From NCBI RefSeq assembly GCF_003605365.2, contig NZ_QYTU02000004.1, forward strand, positions 1 through 64,000: a DNA stretch of 64,000 nt, in the 5' to 3' direction. The position numbers were made by a program, and so were the translations under genes. The notes beneath the pieces are model-generated. The model was not told the origin of the DNA, did not search any database, and saw only the letters and a list, made by a program, of their open reading frames with translations. Source of the stretch: Siminovitchia fortis. Lineage in GTDB: Bacteria > Bacillota > Bacilli > Bacillales > Bacillaceae_C. Shown here in pieces: positions 46,344 through 55,576 of the stretch. Position 1 is the first letter of the stretch, and each line of letters starts with the position of its first letter.

Positions 46344-48500
46344 ATGGGTAAGGCGGGCTTGGCGGTTGAAGAGGTGTCGAAGCTTCATCTTCATAATTTT
46401 GAATTGGCCGATCAGACAGATTTGGAGCAAGTTTTGAAGGAATTGGCCGATATCAAATATGCATTGGACCAGTCTTCGATTGTTGCAATCACTGATCAGA
46501 AGGGAAAAATACTTTATGTCAACGACTTATTTTGTAAAATATCAAAATACAGCCGCGATGAGTTGGTCGGGCAGGATCACCGGATTCTCAATTCCCATTA
46601 TCATTCAAAGGAATTTTTCAAGGAAATGTGGGCGACCATTGGCAATGGTCATGTCTGGGAAGGGGAAATCCGCAATAGGGCAAAGGATGGTTCGTTTTAT
46701 TGGGTGGATACGACGATTGTCCCTTTTTTAAATGAAAAAGGGAAACCTTACCGTTATATTGCGATTCGGAATGATATCACCGCGCGGAAAGAAATGGAAG
46801 AGGAAATCAGAAGAAGTGAAGAAAGATACCGTATGATCACCGAAAATTCTTCTGACCTCATATCGACATTAGATGCGGGAGGGTGCTTTCAGTACATATC
46901 CCCATCCCATGAATCATTGCTGGGATATAGCTTGGAAGACATAAAAAGCGGAACTTTTTTTGATTTGATTCATGAAGCCGACCGGAATGAACTGAAGGAA
47001 GAAATAGAACAGCTTTGGGAAAAGAAGAAAATTGCTTCCCAGCTTGAGTTTCGTTTGAAAACCAGTTCCGGAAAATATATTTACGCAGAAGCCAAGATGA
47101 ATTCGATTTTGAATGAGATGGGGCATGTGAGAAAGGTCATGCTTGTCACAAGGGATATAACCGAACGAAAAAAATCGGAACAGAAAATATATCATCTGGC
47201 GTTCCATGACACGCTGACAGATCTGCCAAACCGGCGATTGTTTATGAACGAGCTGCAAAAAACGATTGCAAAGGCAAAGAAATCTTCGAAAGTGGCCGCT
47301 ATGTTTATTGATTTGGACCGCTTCAAATATGTGAATGATTCCTGGGGCCACGATACAGGCGATTATATTCTCATGGAAGCGGCACACCGTATCAAACAAT
47401 CACTCCGCGCAACAGACTTTGTCGCAAGACTTGGCGGAGATGAATTTACGGTTCTTCTTGGCAATATCGAAAATGAAGCGGATGTAGAATCGCTGGCAGA
47501 AAGAATTCAAAAGGGCTTTAAAGAGCCGGTTCACATTCCAGGGAAAGAAATTTTCCTTTCCTGCAGCATAGGGATCGCGATATACCCTGATCATGGAAAA
47601 AGTGCCGATGAATTATTAAAACGGGCCGACACCGCCCTTTATGCGGTGAAAGAACGTGGAAGAAGCGGCTACGCCCTCTTTAACGCCGATATGGAAGAGA
47701 AATCCTTAGAGCGAATCTTGCTGGAAATTGAATTGAGAAAAGCCGTGGAGCTTGAGCAGTTTTATTTGGACTACCAGCCGAAGCTTGACTTCTCCAAAGG
47801 GGCGCTGATCGGCATGGAGGCGCTCGTCCGCTGGCATCACCCTGCTCTTGGCAGGATACCGCCAAACAAATTCATTCCGATTGCGGAAGAAACGGGCTTG
47901 ATCATTCCGATTGGAGAGTGGGTGCTTCGCGAAGCCTGCAAACAGAATAGAAAATGGCAGGAAATGGGTTTCCCGCCTGTATCAGTATCTGTAAATGTTT
48001 CAGTCCGGCAACTTGAACAAGCGGATATGCTCCGGCAGGTGATTGAAGTGTTGAACGAAACTGGCCTTGACCCGAAATGGCTGGAGCTCGAGGTTACCGA
48101 AAGCGTCTTTGCCGATCTTGAAAACGCCGCGGCCATTTTGGAGGATATCCGGGGCTTTGGCGTTCAGATTTCCGTGGATGATTTCGGAACCGGCTATAGT
48201 ACATTCAGCTATGTTAAACACCTGCCCGTTGATACGATCAAAATCGACTCTTCTTTCATAAGGGATATCCATAAAAACGTCGAAAGCAAAGCGATTGTCA
48301 ATGCGATTTTGACCCTTGCCGAAACTTTGGATATCAATGTGATCGCTGAAGGGGTTGAAACTTCTGAACAGCTTGAACTTCTGAACAGCGGTGGCTGTAT
48401 TCAGGGACAGGGCTATCTGTTCAGCAAGCCGGTATCCAATGAACTGTTTGAAAAGTATTTTCACAATACCGATTTGCTGTTACCGCAGGAAGTCTCCTGA
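46344..48500 (+). CDS. PAS-PAS-GGDEF-EAL cyclic-di-GMP protein
   Basis: A 718-residue cytoplasmic signalling protein. Two PAS domains (about 15-150 and 155-280) each end in a PAC-type motif ([16 protein letters not shown]). A GGDEF domain with intact RLGGDEF (about 365-372) follows, then an EAL domain with [50 protein letters not shown] and QGYLFSKP. The catalytic residues for cyclic-di-GMP synthesis and breakdown are present, so it may be bifunctional. No membrane helix is seen. ATG 46344 has GGAGGAG; the longer frame to 46293 has no site. Confidence 0.92.
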   Translation: MGKAGLAVEEVSKLHLHNFELADQTDLEQVLKELADIKYALDQSSIVAITDQKGKILYVNDLFCKISKYSRDELVGQDHRILNSHYHSKEFFKEMWATIGNGHVWEGEIRNRAKDGSFYWVDTTIVPFLNEKGKPYRYIAIRNDITARKEMEEEIRRSEERYRMITENSSDLISTLDAGGCFQYISPSHESLLGYSLEDIKSGTFFDLIHEADRNELKEEIEQLWEKKKIASQLEFRLKTSSGKYIYAEAKMNSILNEMGHVRKVMLVTRDITERKKSEQKIYHLAFHDTLTDLPNRRLFMNELQKTIAKAKKSSKVAAMFIDLDRFKYVNDSWGHDTGDYILMEAAHRIKQSLRATDFVARLGGDEFTVLLGNIENEADVESLAERIQKGFKEPVHIPGKEIFLSCSIGIAIYPDHGKSADELLKRADTALYAVKERGRSGYALFNADMEEKSLERILLEIELRKAVELEQFYLDYQPKLDFSKGALIGMEALVRWHHPALGRIPPNKFIPIAEETGLIIPIGEWVLREACKQNRKWQEMGFPPVSVSVNVSVRQLEQADMLRQVIEVLNETGLDPKWLELEVTESVFADLENAAAILEDIRGFGVQISVDDFGTGYSTFSYVKHLPVDTIKIDSSFIRDIHKNVESKAIVNAILTLAETLDINVIAEGVETSEQLELLNSGGCIQGQGYLFSKPVSNELFEKYFHNTDLLLPQEVS

Positions 48501-48502
48501 TA

Positions 48503-48536
48503 AAGGAAAGTGCGATTTGATGCACTTTCCTTTTTT
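48503..48536 (+). terminator. Terminator of the GGDEF-EAL gene
   Basis: AAAGGAAAGTGC pairs with GCACTTTCCTTT, loop GATTTGAT, then TTTTTAG. Confidence 0.85.
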
Positions 48537-48690
48537 AGTTGATTTTTCCTTTGTTTTTTCGTGGAAAAAAAGTGTATCTTCCCCTTCCCTGTTTGTAGCT
48601 TTTTCGCAGCCTTGCCGGCTTTATTTTGTTCTAAATTCATATCTTGTCCCATATTCTATTGTAGGAAAGCATGGCAAAGGGGAAGATCGC

Positions 48691-49401
48691 ATGCGAAAAA
48701 AGACGAAAGTCACTTTTTTTATCATCGGCACCACACTCATATTTTTGATTGTCCAATATCAATTCATTCCGCGGGATTCATTTGATACATGGAATCTGCC
48801 ATTGACCGGAAAAATAATATACCTGGACCCAGGGCACGGCGGCCCCGATGGTGGGGCCGGCGACAGCGAAGCGCTTGAGAAGGATATCGCCCTTGAAGTA
48901 GCCATGAAGCTGCGGGATTATCTGCAGAGCCAAGGGGCGCTCGTTTTGATGACAAGGGAAGCCGACAAAGATTTGGCAGATCCGGAGATAAAGGGGCTCA
49001 GCAGGAGGAAAACGGCCGATTTGAAGAAACGTCTGGAATTGGTCAATGAATCAGAAGCGGATCTATTCATAAGCATCCATTTGAATTCAATCCCTTCCCC
49101 GAGGTGGAGAGGTGCGCAGACCTTCTATTCACCCCATTTGGCGGAAAATAAGCGTGCGGCGAAATTGATCCAGGAAGAACTGGTCGTAAGCCTTGAGAAT
49201 ACGGATCGAAAAGCCAAAATCATCGAAAATATATATTTAATCAAGCACTCCAAGAAGCCGGGCGCCTTAGTTGAAATCGGCTTTTTATCGAACCCGGGAG
49301 AGCGTGCCTCTTTAATGGAAGAAGACTATCAGGAAAAAGTGGCAGCGGCCATCTACCGGGGGGTCATGAGGTATTTTACGAAGGAAAAATTAAAAGACTA
49401 A
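48691..49401 (+). CDS. cwlD: N-acetylmuramoyl-L-alanine amidase CwlD
   Basis: A 236-residue spore-cortex amidase that, with PdaA, forms muramic-delta-lactam for germination. An N-terminal membrane anchor or signal (VTFFIIGTTLIFLIVQYQF) is followed by an Amidase_3 domain. Zinc and catalytic motifs are LDPGHGGPDGGA, KDIALEVA, SIHLNS, and the C-terminal Glu in GALVEIGFLSN. The start is ATG 48691; the frame is open to 48391 but the upstream part is unrelated and overlaps the previous terminator. Its length matches B. subtilis CwlD (237). Confidence 0.95.
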   Translation: MRKKTKVTFFIIGTTLIFLIVQYQFIPRDSFDTWNLPLTGKIIYLDPGHGGPDGGAGDSEALEKDIALEVAMKLRDYLQSQGALVLMTREADKDLADPEIKGLSRRKTADLKKRLELVNESEADLFISIHLNSIPSPRWRGAQTFYSPHLAENKRAAKLIQEELVVSLENTDRKAKIIENIYLIKHSKKPGALVEIGFLSNPGERASLMEEDYQEKVAAAIYRGVMRYFTKEKLKD

Positions 49402-49511
49402 GGGTAATGCCTTGGGCAAATCAAATGTTATAGCAGAGCGTCTTTTCCTAGAAAACAACTTGAATATGTTATACTGGATCATAGGTGCAAATCGATAAAA
49501 GGGGTGCAAAA

Positions 49512-50576
49512 ATGTTTACTGAACAACAGGCGTTCGACATTCTTAAAGAATTAAAGGATCCGCTTTTACATAAGACGTTAGAGGAAACGAATGGAGTTGC
49601 AGAAATTAAGGTCAAGGAGGAAAAGGAGCACGTAAGTGTAAAAATCGCTTTGGCCAAGACCGGAACCCCGGAACAGATGCAGCTCCAATCCCAAATTGTG
49701 CAGCTTTTAAAAGAGGCAGGCGCTGCTACGGTCGGAATCCGATTCACAGAGCTGCCGGAAGAAGAGCTGGAGAAACACCGTGCAGCCGGCGATCTTCCGG
49801 ATGAGACGGCGGGAGGCCTTCTTTCACCCGACAGCAAAACAACGTTCATCGCGATTGCCAGCGGAAAAGGCGGCGTAGGAAAATCAACCGTTTCCGTCAA
49901 CCTGGCTGTTGCTTTGGCACGCCTTGGCAAAAAGGTCGGGCTTGTCGATGCGGACATTTACGGATTCAGTGTTCCGGATATGATGGGAATTACGGAGCGT
50001 CCGGTTGTCAGAGGGAAAAAGATCCTGCCGGTGGACCGGTTTGGCGTGAAGGTCATTTCCATGGCGTTCTTCGTGGAAGACAATGCCCCGGTGATCTGGC
50101 GCGGGCCGATGCTGGGAAAAATGCTCAACAACTTCTTTACGGAAGTGGAATGGGGAGATTTGGACTTCCTGCTGCTTGACCTCCCTCCGGGAACGGGAGA
50201 TGTAGCGCTTGATGTCCATACAATGCTGCCGAGCACAAAGGAAATCATCGTGACGACACCGCATCCGACCGCAGCTTTTGTTGCAGCACGTGCCGGGGCG
50301 ATGGCCCTTCGCACGAATCATGAAATTTTGGGCGTCATTGAAAATATGTCTTATTTTGAAAGCAAGCTGACAGGCGAGAAGGAATATGTTTTTGGACAAG
50401 GCGGAGGGGAGAAGCTTGCCGAAGAGCTTCGCACAGAGCTGCTTGGAAAGCTGCCGCTTCAGCAGCCTGATTGGAATGAAGAGGATTTCGCGCCGTCCAT
50501 TTACGATGAATCACATAAGCTGGGGCAGATTTATCAAAGTATTGCAGAAAAAGTTGTTCGTGCGTTGGAAAAATAA
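49512..50576 (+). CDS. salA: Mrp/NBP35-type ATPase SalA
   Basis: A 354-residue P-loop ATPase, close to B. subtilis SalA (352), which acts as a regulator of scoC. An N-terminal MIP18-like domain (residues 1-100) precedes the Mrp domain with Walker A SGKGGVGKSTVSVNLA (about 125), and VDADIYGFSVPDMM, LLLDLPPGTGDVALD, GVIENMSYF. It lacks the CxxC pair of iron-sulphur carriers in the last part, in keeping with SalA rather than Nbp35. The start is ATG 49512 (AAGGGGTG); the extension to 49485 is not supported. Confidence 0.9.
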   Translation: MFTEQQAFDILKELKDPLLHKTLEETNGVAEIKVKEEKEHVSVKIALAKTGTPEQMQLQSQIVQLLKEAGAATVGIRFTELPEEELEKHRAAGDLPDETAGGLLSPDSKTTFIAIASGKGGVGKSTVSVNLAVALARLGKKVGLVDADIYGFSVPDMMGITERPVVRGKKILPVDRFGVKVISMAFFVEDNAPVIWRGPMLGKMLNNFFTEVEWGDLDFLLLDLPPGTGDVALDVHTMLPSTKEIIVTTPHPTAAFVAARAGAMALRTNHEILGVIENMSYFESKLTGEKEYVFGQGGGEKLAEELRTELLGKLPLQQPDWNEEDFAPSIYDESHKLGQIYQSIAEKVVRALEK

Positions 50577-50700
50577 ATTAGAGTTTTAGCGGGTGGCAAT
50601 TGTTTGATGGATGGGTAGCATAACAACCATGAATAAAAGCAGGATTCCAAACCATGAAAATATGCGCTCAGTTGTTCTGCCACCTTTTATATATTAATAA

Positions 50701-50738
50701 AAGCAGGTGGAGTCAAATTTATTCCACCTGCTTCGTTT
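50701..50738. terminator. Terminator downstream of salA
   Basis: AAGCAGGTGGA pairs with TCCACCTGCTT around GTCAAATTTAT, with T-rich ends on both sides. It serves salA and the convergent vWA lipoprotein gene. Confidence 0.75.
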
Positions 50739-50827
50739 AATATTTAGGCTACTTGGAGTCTGGAAATAATATGCATGGATATCTAAATTGGTAAAATTAC
50801 CTTTCTCGGCAAATCCGGCTTCCAAGC

Positions 50828-52204
50828 TTATTCATTCTTCTTTTCGTCCATTTCTTCTATTTTCTTCAATCCTTCTTCTTCAAACTTTTTATACTGTTCA
50901 ACGCCGCTGTCTGTGCTTTCTCTGAAGGCCTTGCTTCCTTCTTCCGATGCATATGTGTATTTGGCGCTTCCATATTCCGAAATAAGGGAATAGACTTCTG
51001 AAATGGGATGGCTGACTTCATCGAACCTCTGCTTTAAATAGAGCTGTGCCTTCTCCATTCTTTGTTTTTCCCGGATCACCTTGTCTACGATGCTATTTTT
51101 TGTATCAATGGCGAGCTGTTCCTTTTCCTGTCGCGTTTGGATCGACTGCTGTTTTCCTTCTTCTCTCCATTTAATCCATTCCTTCTTAATCTCTTCGTAT
51201 TGGGTTCTCATATATTCTTTCAGGTCACGCTCGGAGTGAACATACGTAAACTCCCCATTGCCTGCACTGGCCACTTCTTTCAGCAGCTTTTGGCCTTCAT
51301 TGTCCACATCAAAGCCAATAATATTCACAACGGTTTCGATTTCATCGGACACCAAATCTTTGGCGGCTTTGACAGGGTCTCCGCCGCATGTTTCGATGCC
51401 GTCGCTCACGACGTAAACGACCACATCATCGGCATCTTCGGGGATGTCTCCCTTTACTTTTTCAAGGGCAAGCCCAATCGGCGTCCAGCCGGCAGGCTTC
51501 ACCTGCTCAAGAGCTGAGCGGAATTTCCCGCCGTCAAAAGTATCGTTATAAAAAGTTTCCGAACTGCTGCATGACAACTTCTTGTCCGCATCGCTTCCTG
51601 AACCTTTATGGCCATACACCCGCATGGATATGGTTGCTTCTTCCGGAACCTGTTCCGCGAACTCAAGCACAGCCTCTTTGGCGGCTTCCATACGTGTTTT
51701 ATTTCCCGCTGTTGCCTTCATGCTTCCGCTGGCATCAATCAAAATGGCAAAATGTGCCTTCCTTAATGCAGGGGCGTCCACAGATTCATCAGGCCGGTCA
51801 ATACTCACTTCAACATTGGGATCAAAGTGAAGGAGGGTTTCCAGCTCTTTGTGATAGTCTTCTGTAAAAAGATATTTAAGTTCGTCTGCATATTGTTCCG
51901 GCGTCAAATTGTCCGGCAACTGGTCAAGAGTTTCTTTTACTTTGTCTTCATCGTATTTGTCGCCGCTGTAAATACCCGGGTAGCGAAGCAGCTCTTTTTC
52001 CAGGTCAGTCAGTTCCCGGCCTGGATCTTTAATATCATAATACTTCACTTCTTTTGGCTGATATTCTTCCTCAGGCTGGGCGGATGTTTCTGCTTTTTCT
52101 GCCTGTTTTTCAGGCGCTGCCGATTGTTTTTCCTCTTTTTCAGCCGAACTGCATCCTCCGAGCAGAAAAGCTAAAACGAACAATGCAAACCAATATCTCT
52201 TCAT
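50828..52204 (-). CDS. vWA-domain lipoprotein
   Basis: A 458-residue lipoprotein. The signal peptide MKRYWFALFVLAFLLGGC ends in the lipobox, then a Glu/Ala-rich linker and a von Willebrand A domain (about 150-330). The MIDAS motif is intact: ILIDASGSMKAT, with further acidic and Thr residues in GWTPIGLALEKV and YVVSDGIETCGG. The C-terminal 130 residues are a charged coiled coil. The start is ATG 52204 after AGAGAG; a TTG at 52213 is possible. It stands between salA and gerD, where B. subtilis has no gene. Function unknown. Confidence 0.85.
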   Translation of the reverse strand: MKRYWFALFVLAFLLGGCSSAEKEEKQSAAPEKQAEKAETSAQPEEEYQPKEVKYYDIKDPGRELTDLEKELLRYPGIYSGDKYDEDKVKETLDQLPDNLTPEQYADELKYLFTEDYHKELETLLHFDPNVEVSIDRPDESVDAPALRKAHFAILIDASGSMKATAGNKTRMEAAKEAVLEFAEQVPEEATISMRVYGHKGSGSDADKKLSCSSSETFYNDTFDGGKFRSALEQVKPAGWTPIGLALEKVKGDIPEDADDVVVYVVSDGIETCGGDPVKAAKDLVSDEIETVVNIIGFDVDNEGQKLLKEVASAGNGEFTYVHSERDLKEYMRTQYEEIKKEWIKWREEGKQQSIQTRQEKEQLAIDTKNSIVDKVIREKQRMEKAQLYLKQRFDEVSHPISEVYSLISEYGSAKYTYASEEGSKAFRESTDSGVEQYKKFEEEGLKKIEEMDEKKNE

Positions 52205-52365
52205 CAAATTCAACTCTCTTTTTTAGTATCTCATCAAATGATATATGAAGACTTTGCCGAACATCAATAAAACACGGGCAGAATAGTGCTTTTTTCACAG
52301 ATATCTGGGAGGGTACAGGGAGAATATTAATTCATTGCCGAAAAAAATGTATAATTGTATAACGA

Positions 52366-52412
52366 AAAATGGTTCCAACCATCAAAATTCCGATGATTGG
52401 AACCATTTTTTA
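52366..52412. terminator. Terminator after gerD
   Basis: ATGGTTCCAA.CCATC pairs with GATGA.TTGGAACCAT, flanked by A-run and T-run. Strong in both directions; separates gerD from the vWA lipoprotein. Confidence 0.85.
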
Positions 52413-52476
52413 TCGTTTTCTGCCAGAAGACTCCCTCTTCAGTCGTGTGATTGGCGTAGTCTACGATAAGAGGGGC

Positions 52477-53052
52477 TTACTTTTCCTCATCCCCGCCGCC
52501 TTTATCACCTTTTTTTTCGGAGGCGGCTTTTTTGGCTATTTCTTCCAGCCTGGCTTTGTAAAGCGGGCTTTCAAGTGTATCCGTTACCACTTCGCGTATT
52601 TGCTCCCTGAACTCCTTGCTTTTGAGGGCTTGCGACAAATCTTTTTGAAAGACGGGGTCTTTCAAAATATCCATGACCATTCCTTGGTATTCGGGGTCTT
52701 TCATTAATGATTTCAATAGTTCTTCATTTTCCTTTTTCATGCTTTTGGCCATAGTTTCGGCAAACTTCGGGTCTTCAAGAGATCTCTTCCAGAAATCTTG
52801 CCCTTTTTCCGATATAAGTGTTTTTTCGACTGTATCTTTGACAACGGCTTGATCCATAACGAGCTGTTGTTTGATTTCTTCATCTGCCATAATGTCTTTG
52901 ACAGCTTTTTTTCCTTCATCTGATTTTAAAATATCCACCATCATTTTTTTCGTCTGGTCATAGTCGGGCTGTCCGGCATCAATATCTTTTCCGCCGCATG
53001 CGGCAATCAGCAATGAGCAGACGAGGAGCAGCAGGAGGATTCCCTTCTTCAT
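52477..53052 (-). CDS. gerD: Spore germination lipoprotein GerD
   Basis: A 191-residue lipoprotein of the spore inner membrane needed to cluster germinant receptors. The signal peptide ends LLIAAC (lipobox), and the mature part is alpha-helical and repetitive (KAVKDIMADEEIKQQL, KSLMKDPEYQGMVMDILKDP), then a Lys/Gly/Glu-rich tail. B. subtilis GerD has 185 residues. A sigma-G-like promoter lies just upstream. ATG with AAAGGAGCG site. Confidence 0.93.
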   Translation of the reverse strand: MKKGILLLLLVCSLLIAACGGKDIDAGQPDYDQTKKMMVDILKSDEGKKAVKDIMADEEIKQQLVMDQAVVKDTVEKTLISEKGQDFWKRSLEDPKFAETMAKSMKKENEELLKSLMKDPEYQGMVMDILKDPVFQKDLSQALKSKEFREQIREVVTDTLESPLYKARLEEIAKKAASEKKGDKGGGDEEK

Positions 53053-53087
53053 AAAAAACGCTCCTTTCCTAATGTTTCACCTAATTT

Positions 53088-53117
53088 TAATATGGGACTT
53101 TGTGAAGAATTTATGCA
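53088..53117 (-). promoter_or_regulatory. Sigma-G-like promoter of gerD
   Basis: On the minus strand TGCATA (53117-53112), 17 bases, then CATATTA (53094-53088), close to the forespore sigma-G consensus (TGMATA, CATAMTA). It lies 36 bp before the start. B. subtilis gerD is sigma-G-dependent. Confidence 0.7.
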
Positions 53118-53197
53118 CATTTACACGGGCAATGGCTTTTTTGAAGAAAGGTTGATAAAATCGGGTAGACAAGAATAATAATTGGAGGATTAGGTCA

Positions 53198-53875
53198 GTG
53201 ACAATCCGGAATTGGCTGCGTTTTTTCTTTTCGACACTTTTTCTGGGCGGAATCATTACCGGTATTTTTGGGTTTTTGATCCGGTGGAGTGAATTCCAGC
53301 CATATTTTACAGAAATGAATATAGGAGCCATTATTTCAACATTTATTTGGCTTGCAGGTGTAGGGTTTACATTCAGCGTTGTAAGCCAGGTCGGCTTTTT
53401 CGCCTATTTATTTATCCATCAGTTTGGTCTTGGGGTTTTCCGTTCCCTTTCTTTATGGAATGCCGTTCAGATCTTTATTACAATCGTTGTTCTTTTTGAT
53501 TTGGTTTACCTTCGCTTTCAAAACTTTGCAGGTGAAGGGGAGAGCATTCTTCCTTATATCGGGCTTGCCATTTTCATTTTGATTGCAGGCTTGATCACCG
53601 CCTTTTTCAAAGCAAAGACGACATCGAGAACAACCTTTGTTTCTGCCTTGTTTTTCATGGTAGTCATGACGATTTTGGAATGGCTGCCGGTTTTGGCAAC
53701 AAACGAGGAGAGCTGGCTTTTCTTGGTGATTTTCCCTCTGATTGCCTGCAATGCATACCAGATATTGGTGCTTCCGAAATATAACCGTTTATCGGAGGAA
53801 GACAGGGCCCGCAGGCTTGAGGCCCAAAAGAATAGGCCGAAAAAAACCGGAAAAACAAAGGCGAACCGCACGTAG
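53198..53875 (+). CDS. kbaA: KinB signalling pathway protein KbaA
   Basis: A 225-residue integral membrane protein with about six helices (FFFSTLFLGGIITGIFGFLI and following) and a basic C-terminal tail (KNRPKKTGKTKANRT). It is the KinB-activating protein needed for timely sporulation in B. subtilis (198 residues there). GTG 53198 follows GGAGG. It occupies the same position as in B. subtilis, between gerD and pdaB. Confidence 0.88.
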   Translation: MTIRNWLRFFFSTLFLGGIITGIFGFLIRWSEFQPYFTEMNIGAIISTFIWLAGVGFTFSVVSQVGFFAYLFIHQFGLGVFRSLSLWNAVQIFITIVVLFDLVYLRFQNFAGEGESILPYIGLAIFILIAGLITAFFKAKTTSRTTFVSALFFMVVMTILEWLPVLATNEESWLFLVIFPLIACNAYQILVLPKYNRLSEEDRARRLEAQKNRPKKTGKTKANRT

Positions 53876-53887
53876 GGTTCGCTTTTT

Positions 53888-54637
53888 CTATGGTATTAAA
53901 GTTGTTTTTACCTTTCCGTTTGAGATCATATAAGAAACGGTTACCATCTCGTCTTTGTTTTTGATAATGGCCAATACCTCAGGCAAAGCCTTGGCTGTCT
54001 GGGTGGCGGCATCTGACGCATGCATTAAAATAATATCCCCTTTCTTCACCTTGCTGACATTTTTGACGATCGCTTTGACACCGGGGTTTTTCCAGTCCTG
54101 CGAATTCAAACTCCAATGGATGACGGTCAAGCCCATGTCATCGGCTATTTTGAGCGTGCGTTTGTCAAAATGGCCTGTCGGGGAGCGAAGCAGCTCCACT
54201 TCCTGGATATCCAGCTTTTTAAAAACTTCAAGGGACCGGTCTATGTCCCGCCTTACTTGCTCATCTTCAAGTTCGGTATAATCTTCGTAAGCATAACCGA
54301 GACTTCCGATTTCAAATCCCATCTCTTTTATTTTTTCAACAACTTCAGGATGTCTTTCCGCCCAGGCGCCGGATAAGAAGAACGTTGCCGACCGGATTTT
54401 CTTTTCTTCCAGAATTTTTAAAATAGGCTCCGCCTGAACATCTCCCCATCCAATATTAAACGTAAGAGCGACTCCTTTTTCCCCTTTATAAATCGCTTTC
54501 GGCTCGTCTTTCGCAGATAAGACAGGAAACTGCACAATGGATTGGGAAAAATAAAAGAGCGCGGTAAAAAACGAAATAATTACAATAAGGATTCCTTGTT
54601 TAATCCTTCTGCCGCTTACTGTAACAAAAAAATTCAT
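53888..54637 (-). CDS. pdaB: Sporulation polysaccharide deacetylase family protein PdaB
   Basis: A 249-residue exported protein needed for spore stability after late sporulation. An N-terminal membrane anchor precedes a NodB domain. Motif 1 reads VALTFNIGWGD where the usual form has TFD, so the first catalytic Asp is Asn. The rest is standard: RSATFFLSGAWAERHPE, EIGSLGYAYEDYT, LLRSPTGHFDKRTL and GDIILMHASDAA. Convergent with kbaA. The start has AAGGTGAT. Confidence 0.9.
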   Translation of the reverse strand: MNFFVTVSGRRIKQGILIVIISFFTALFYFSQSIVQFPVLSAKDEPKAIYKGEKGVALTFNIGWGDVQAEPILKILEEKKIRSATFFLSGAWAERHPEVVEKIKEMGFEIGSLGYAYEDYTELEDEQVRRDIDRSLEVFKKLDIQEVELLRSPTGHFDKRTLKIADDMGLTVIHWSLNSQDWKNPGVKAIVKNVSKVKKGDIILMHASDAATQTAKALPEVLAIIKNKDEMVTVSYMISNGKVKTTLIP

Positions 54638-54779
54638 CTTATCACCTTCATTCTTCCATCCTTGTACAATCTATGCGCAAACCTGGCTCGTATGCCTAAA
54701 AGGCCCAAACGAAATGACGTATGAACCCATTCAATTTGGGGATAGCTATGAATACTAAAATCTTCAACGAGGTGTAGTC

Positions 54780-55010
54780 ATGTACGGGATGCTGATTACA
54801 GAGCAGGAGAAAGAGGAGATCGTTTACCTGCTGAAACGTGAAATGGACGAAATTTTATTCGATTTAAAAAACGAGCATATTGAGCACATTGTAAAACATG
54901 CGATGGAAGAAAGGTACAAAATACTTTTTTCTCTGTTTAAGCGCGTTGCGGACCATAGGGACTGTATGAAATATATACTCCCAGCCGGGGGAGTGGGAAG
55001 AAAATCATAA
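54780..55010 (+). CDS. Conserved small protein between pdaB and tRNA genes
   Basis: A 76-residue soluble helical protein (EEIVYLLKREMDEILFDLKNEHIEHIVKHAMEERYKILFSLFKRVA, given in parts). I recall close relatives in the same place in other Bacillus genomes. ATG with GAGGTG. Function unknown. Confidence 0.65.
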   Translation: MYGMLITEQEKEEIVYLLKREMDEILFDLKNEHIEHIVKHAMEERYKILFSLFKRVADHRDCMKYILPAGGVGRKS

Positions 55011-55017
55011 AAATATA

Positions 55018-55104
55018 TTGACATGCACTGAGCGGGATTGTTATATTTACCTCATCCATTTTTTTATAAAGAACTCTTGAATATTTTTATAAAATGATTA
55101 TAAT
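55018..55104 (+). promoter_or_regulatory. Tandem sigma-A promoters of the tRNA operon
   Basis: P1: TTGACA 55018, 18 bp, TATATT 55042-55047. P2: TTGAAT 55077, 16 bp, TATAAT 55099-55104. They precede tRNA-Asn by 27 bp. Tandem promoters of this kind are usual for rRNA operons in Bacillus. Confidence 0.7.
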
Positions 55105-55131
55105 AAGAGTTGGCTTATCCATTACAAATAT

Positions 55132-55206
55132 TCCGCAGTAGCTCAGTGGTAGAGCTATCGGCTGTTAACCGATCGGTCGTAGGTTCGAATCCTACCTGCG
55201 GAGCCA
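55132..55206 (+). tRNA. tRNA-Asn (GTT)
   Basis: Cloverleaf with acceptor TCCGCAG/CTGCGGA, anticodon loop CTGTTAACC with anticodon GTT, T-loop GGTTCGAATCC and encoded CCA. Confidence 0.97.
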
Positions 55207-55207
55207 T

Positions 55208-55280
55208 GCTTCCATAGCTCAGTTGGTAGAGTGCATCCATGGTAAGGATGAGGTCGCCGGTTCAAGCCCGGCTGGAAGCT
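55208..55280 (+). tRNA. tRNA-Thr (GGT)
   Basis: Acceptor GCTTCCA/TGGAAGC, anticodon stem CATCC/GGATG with loop ATGGTAA, anticodon GGT, T-arm GCCGGTTCAAGCCCGGC. CCA is not encoded; the sequence continues TTAG. Confidence 0.95.
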
Positions 55281-55327
55281 TAGTTATATTGGCGCTTTTG
55301 CCTGTTGTTTCTGTTTAACGAACCTTT

Positions 55328-55381
55328 AAAAGAAGTCCTCCACTTCAAGCGGCGATAGCCGGTAAGTGGGGGGCTTCTTTT
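55328..55381 (+). terminator. Terminator of the tRNA pair
   Basis: AAAAGAAGTCCTCCACTT pairs with AAGTGGGGGGCTTCTTTT around a small inner hairpin (GGCGATAGCC), ending in a T-run. Confidence 0.85.
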
Positions 55382-55576
55382 AGTTTGAGGGAACCCAAAA
55401 GGGATTTGCTATAGGAACACTCGTTTCCTAGTGAGATAAAAGATATAATAGAAATAATCCTTGAAAAATGAAAGCGTTTGTATTAATATAAGTTATACCT
55501 TCGATCTAGTGACGGACGTTTGCATGTCACCCATGTGAATGCCCCGCACTTTATCCGAACGGCAGGAGGATCATAA

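Noticed and set aside
48391-48690. N-terminal extension of cwlD
   Set aside because: It overlaps the end of the GGDEF-EAL gene and its terminator; ATG 48691 gives the family length and anchor.
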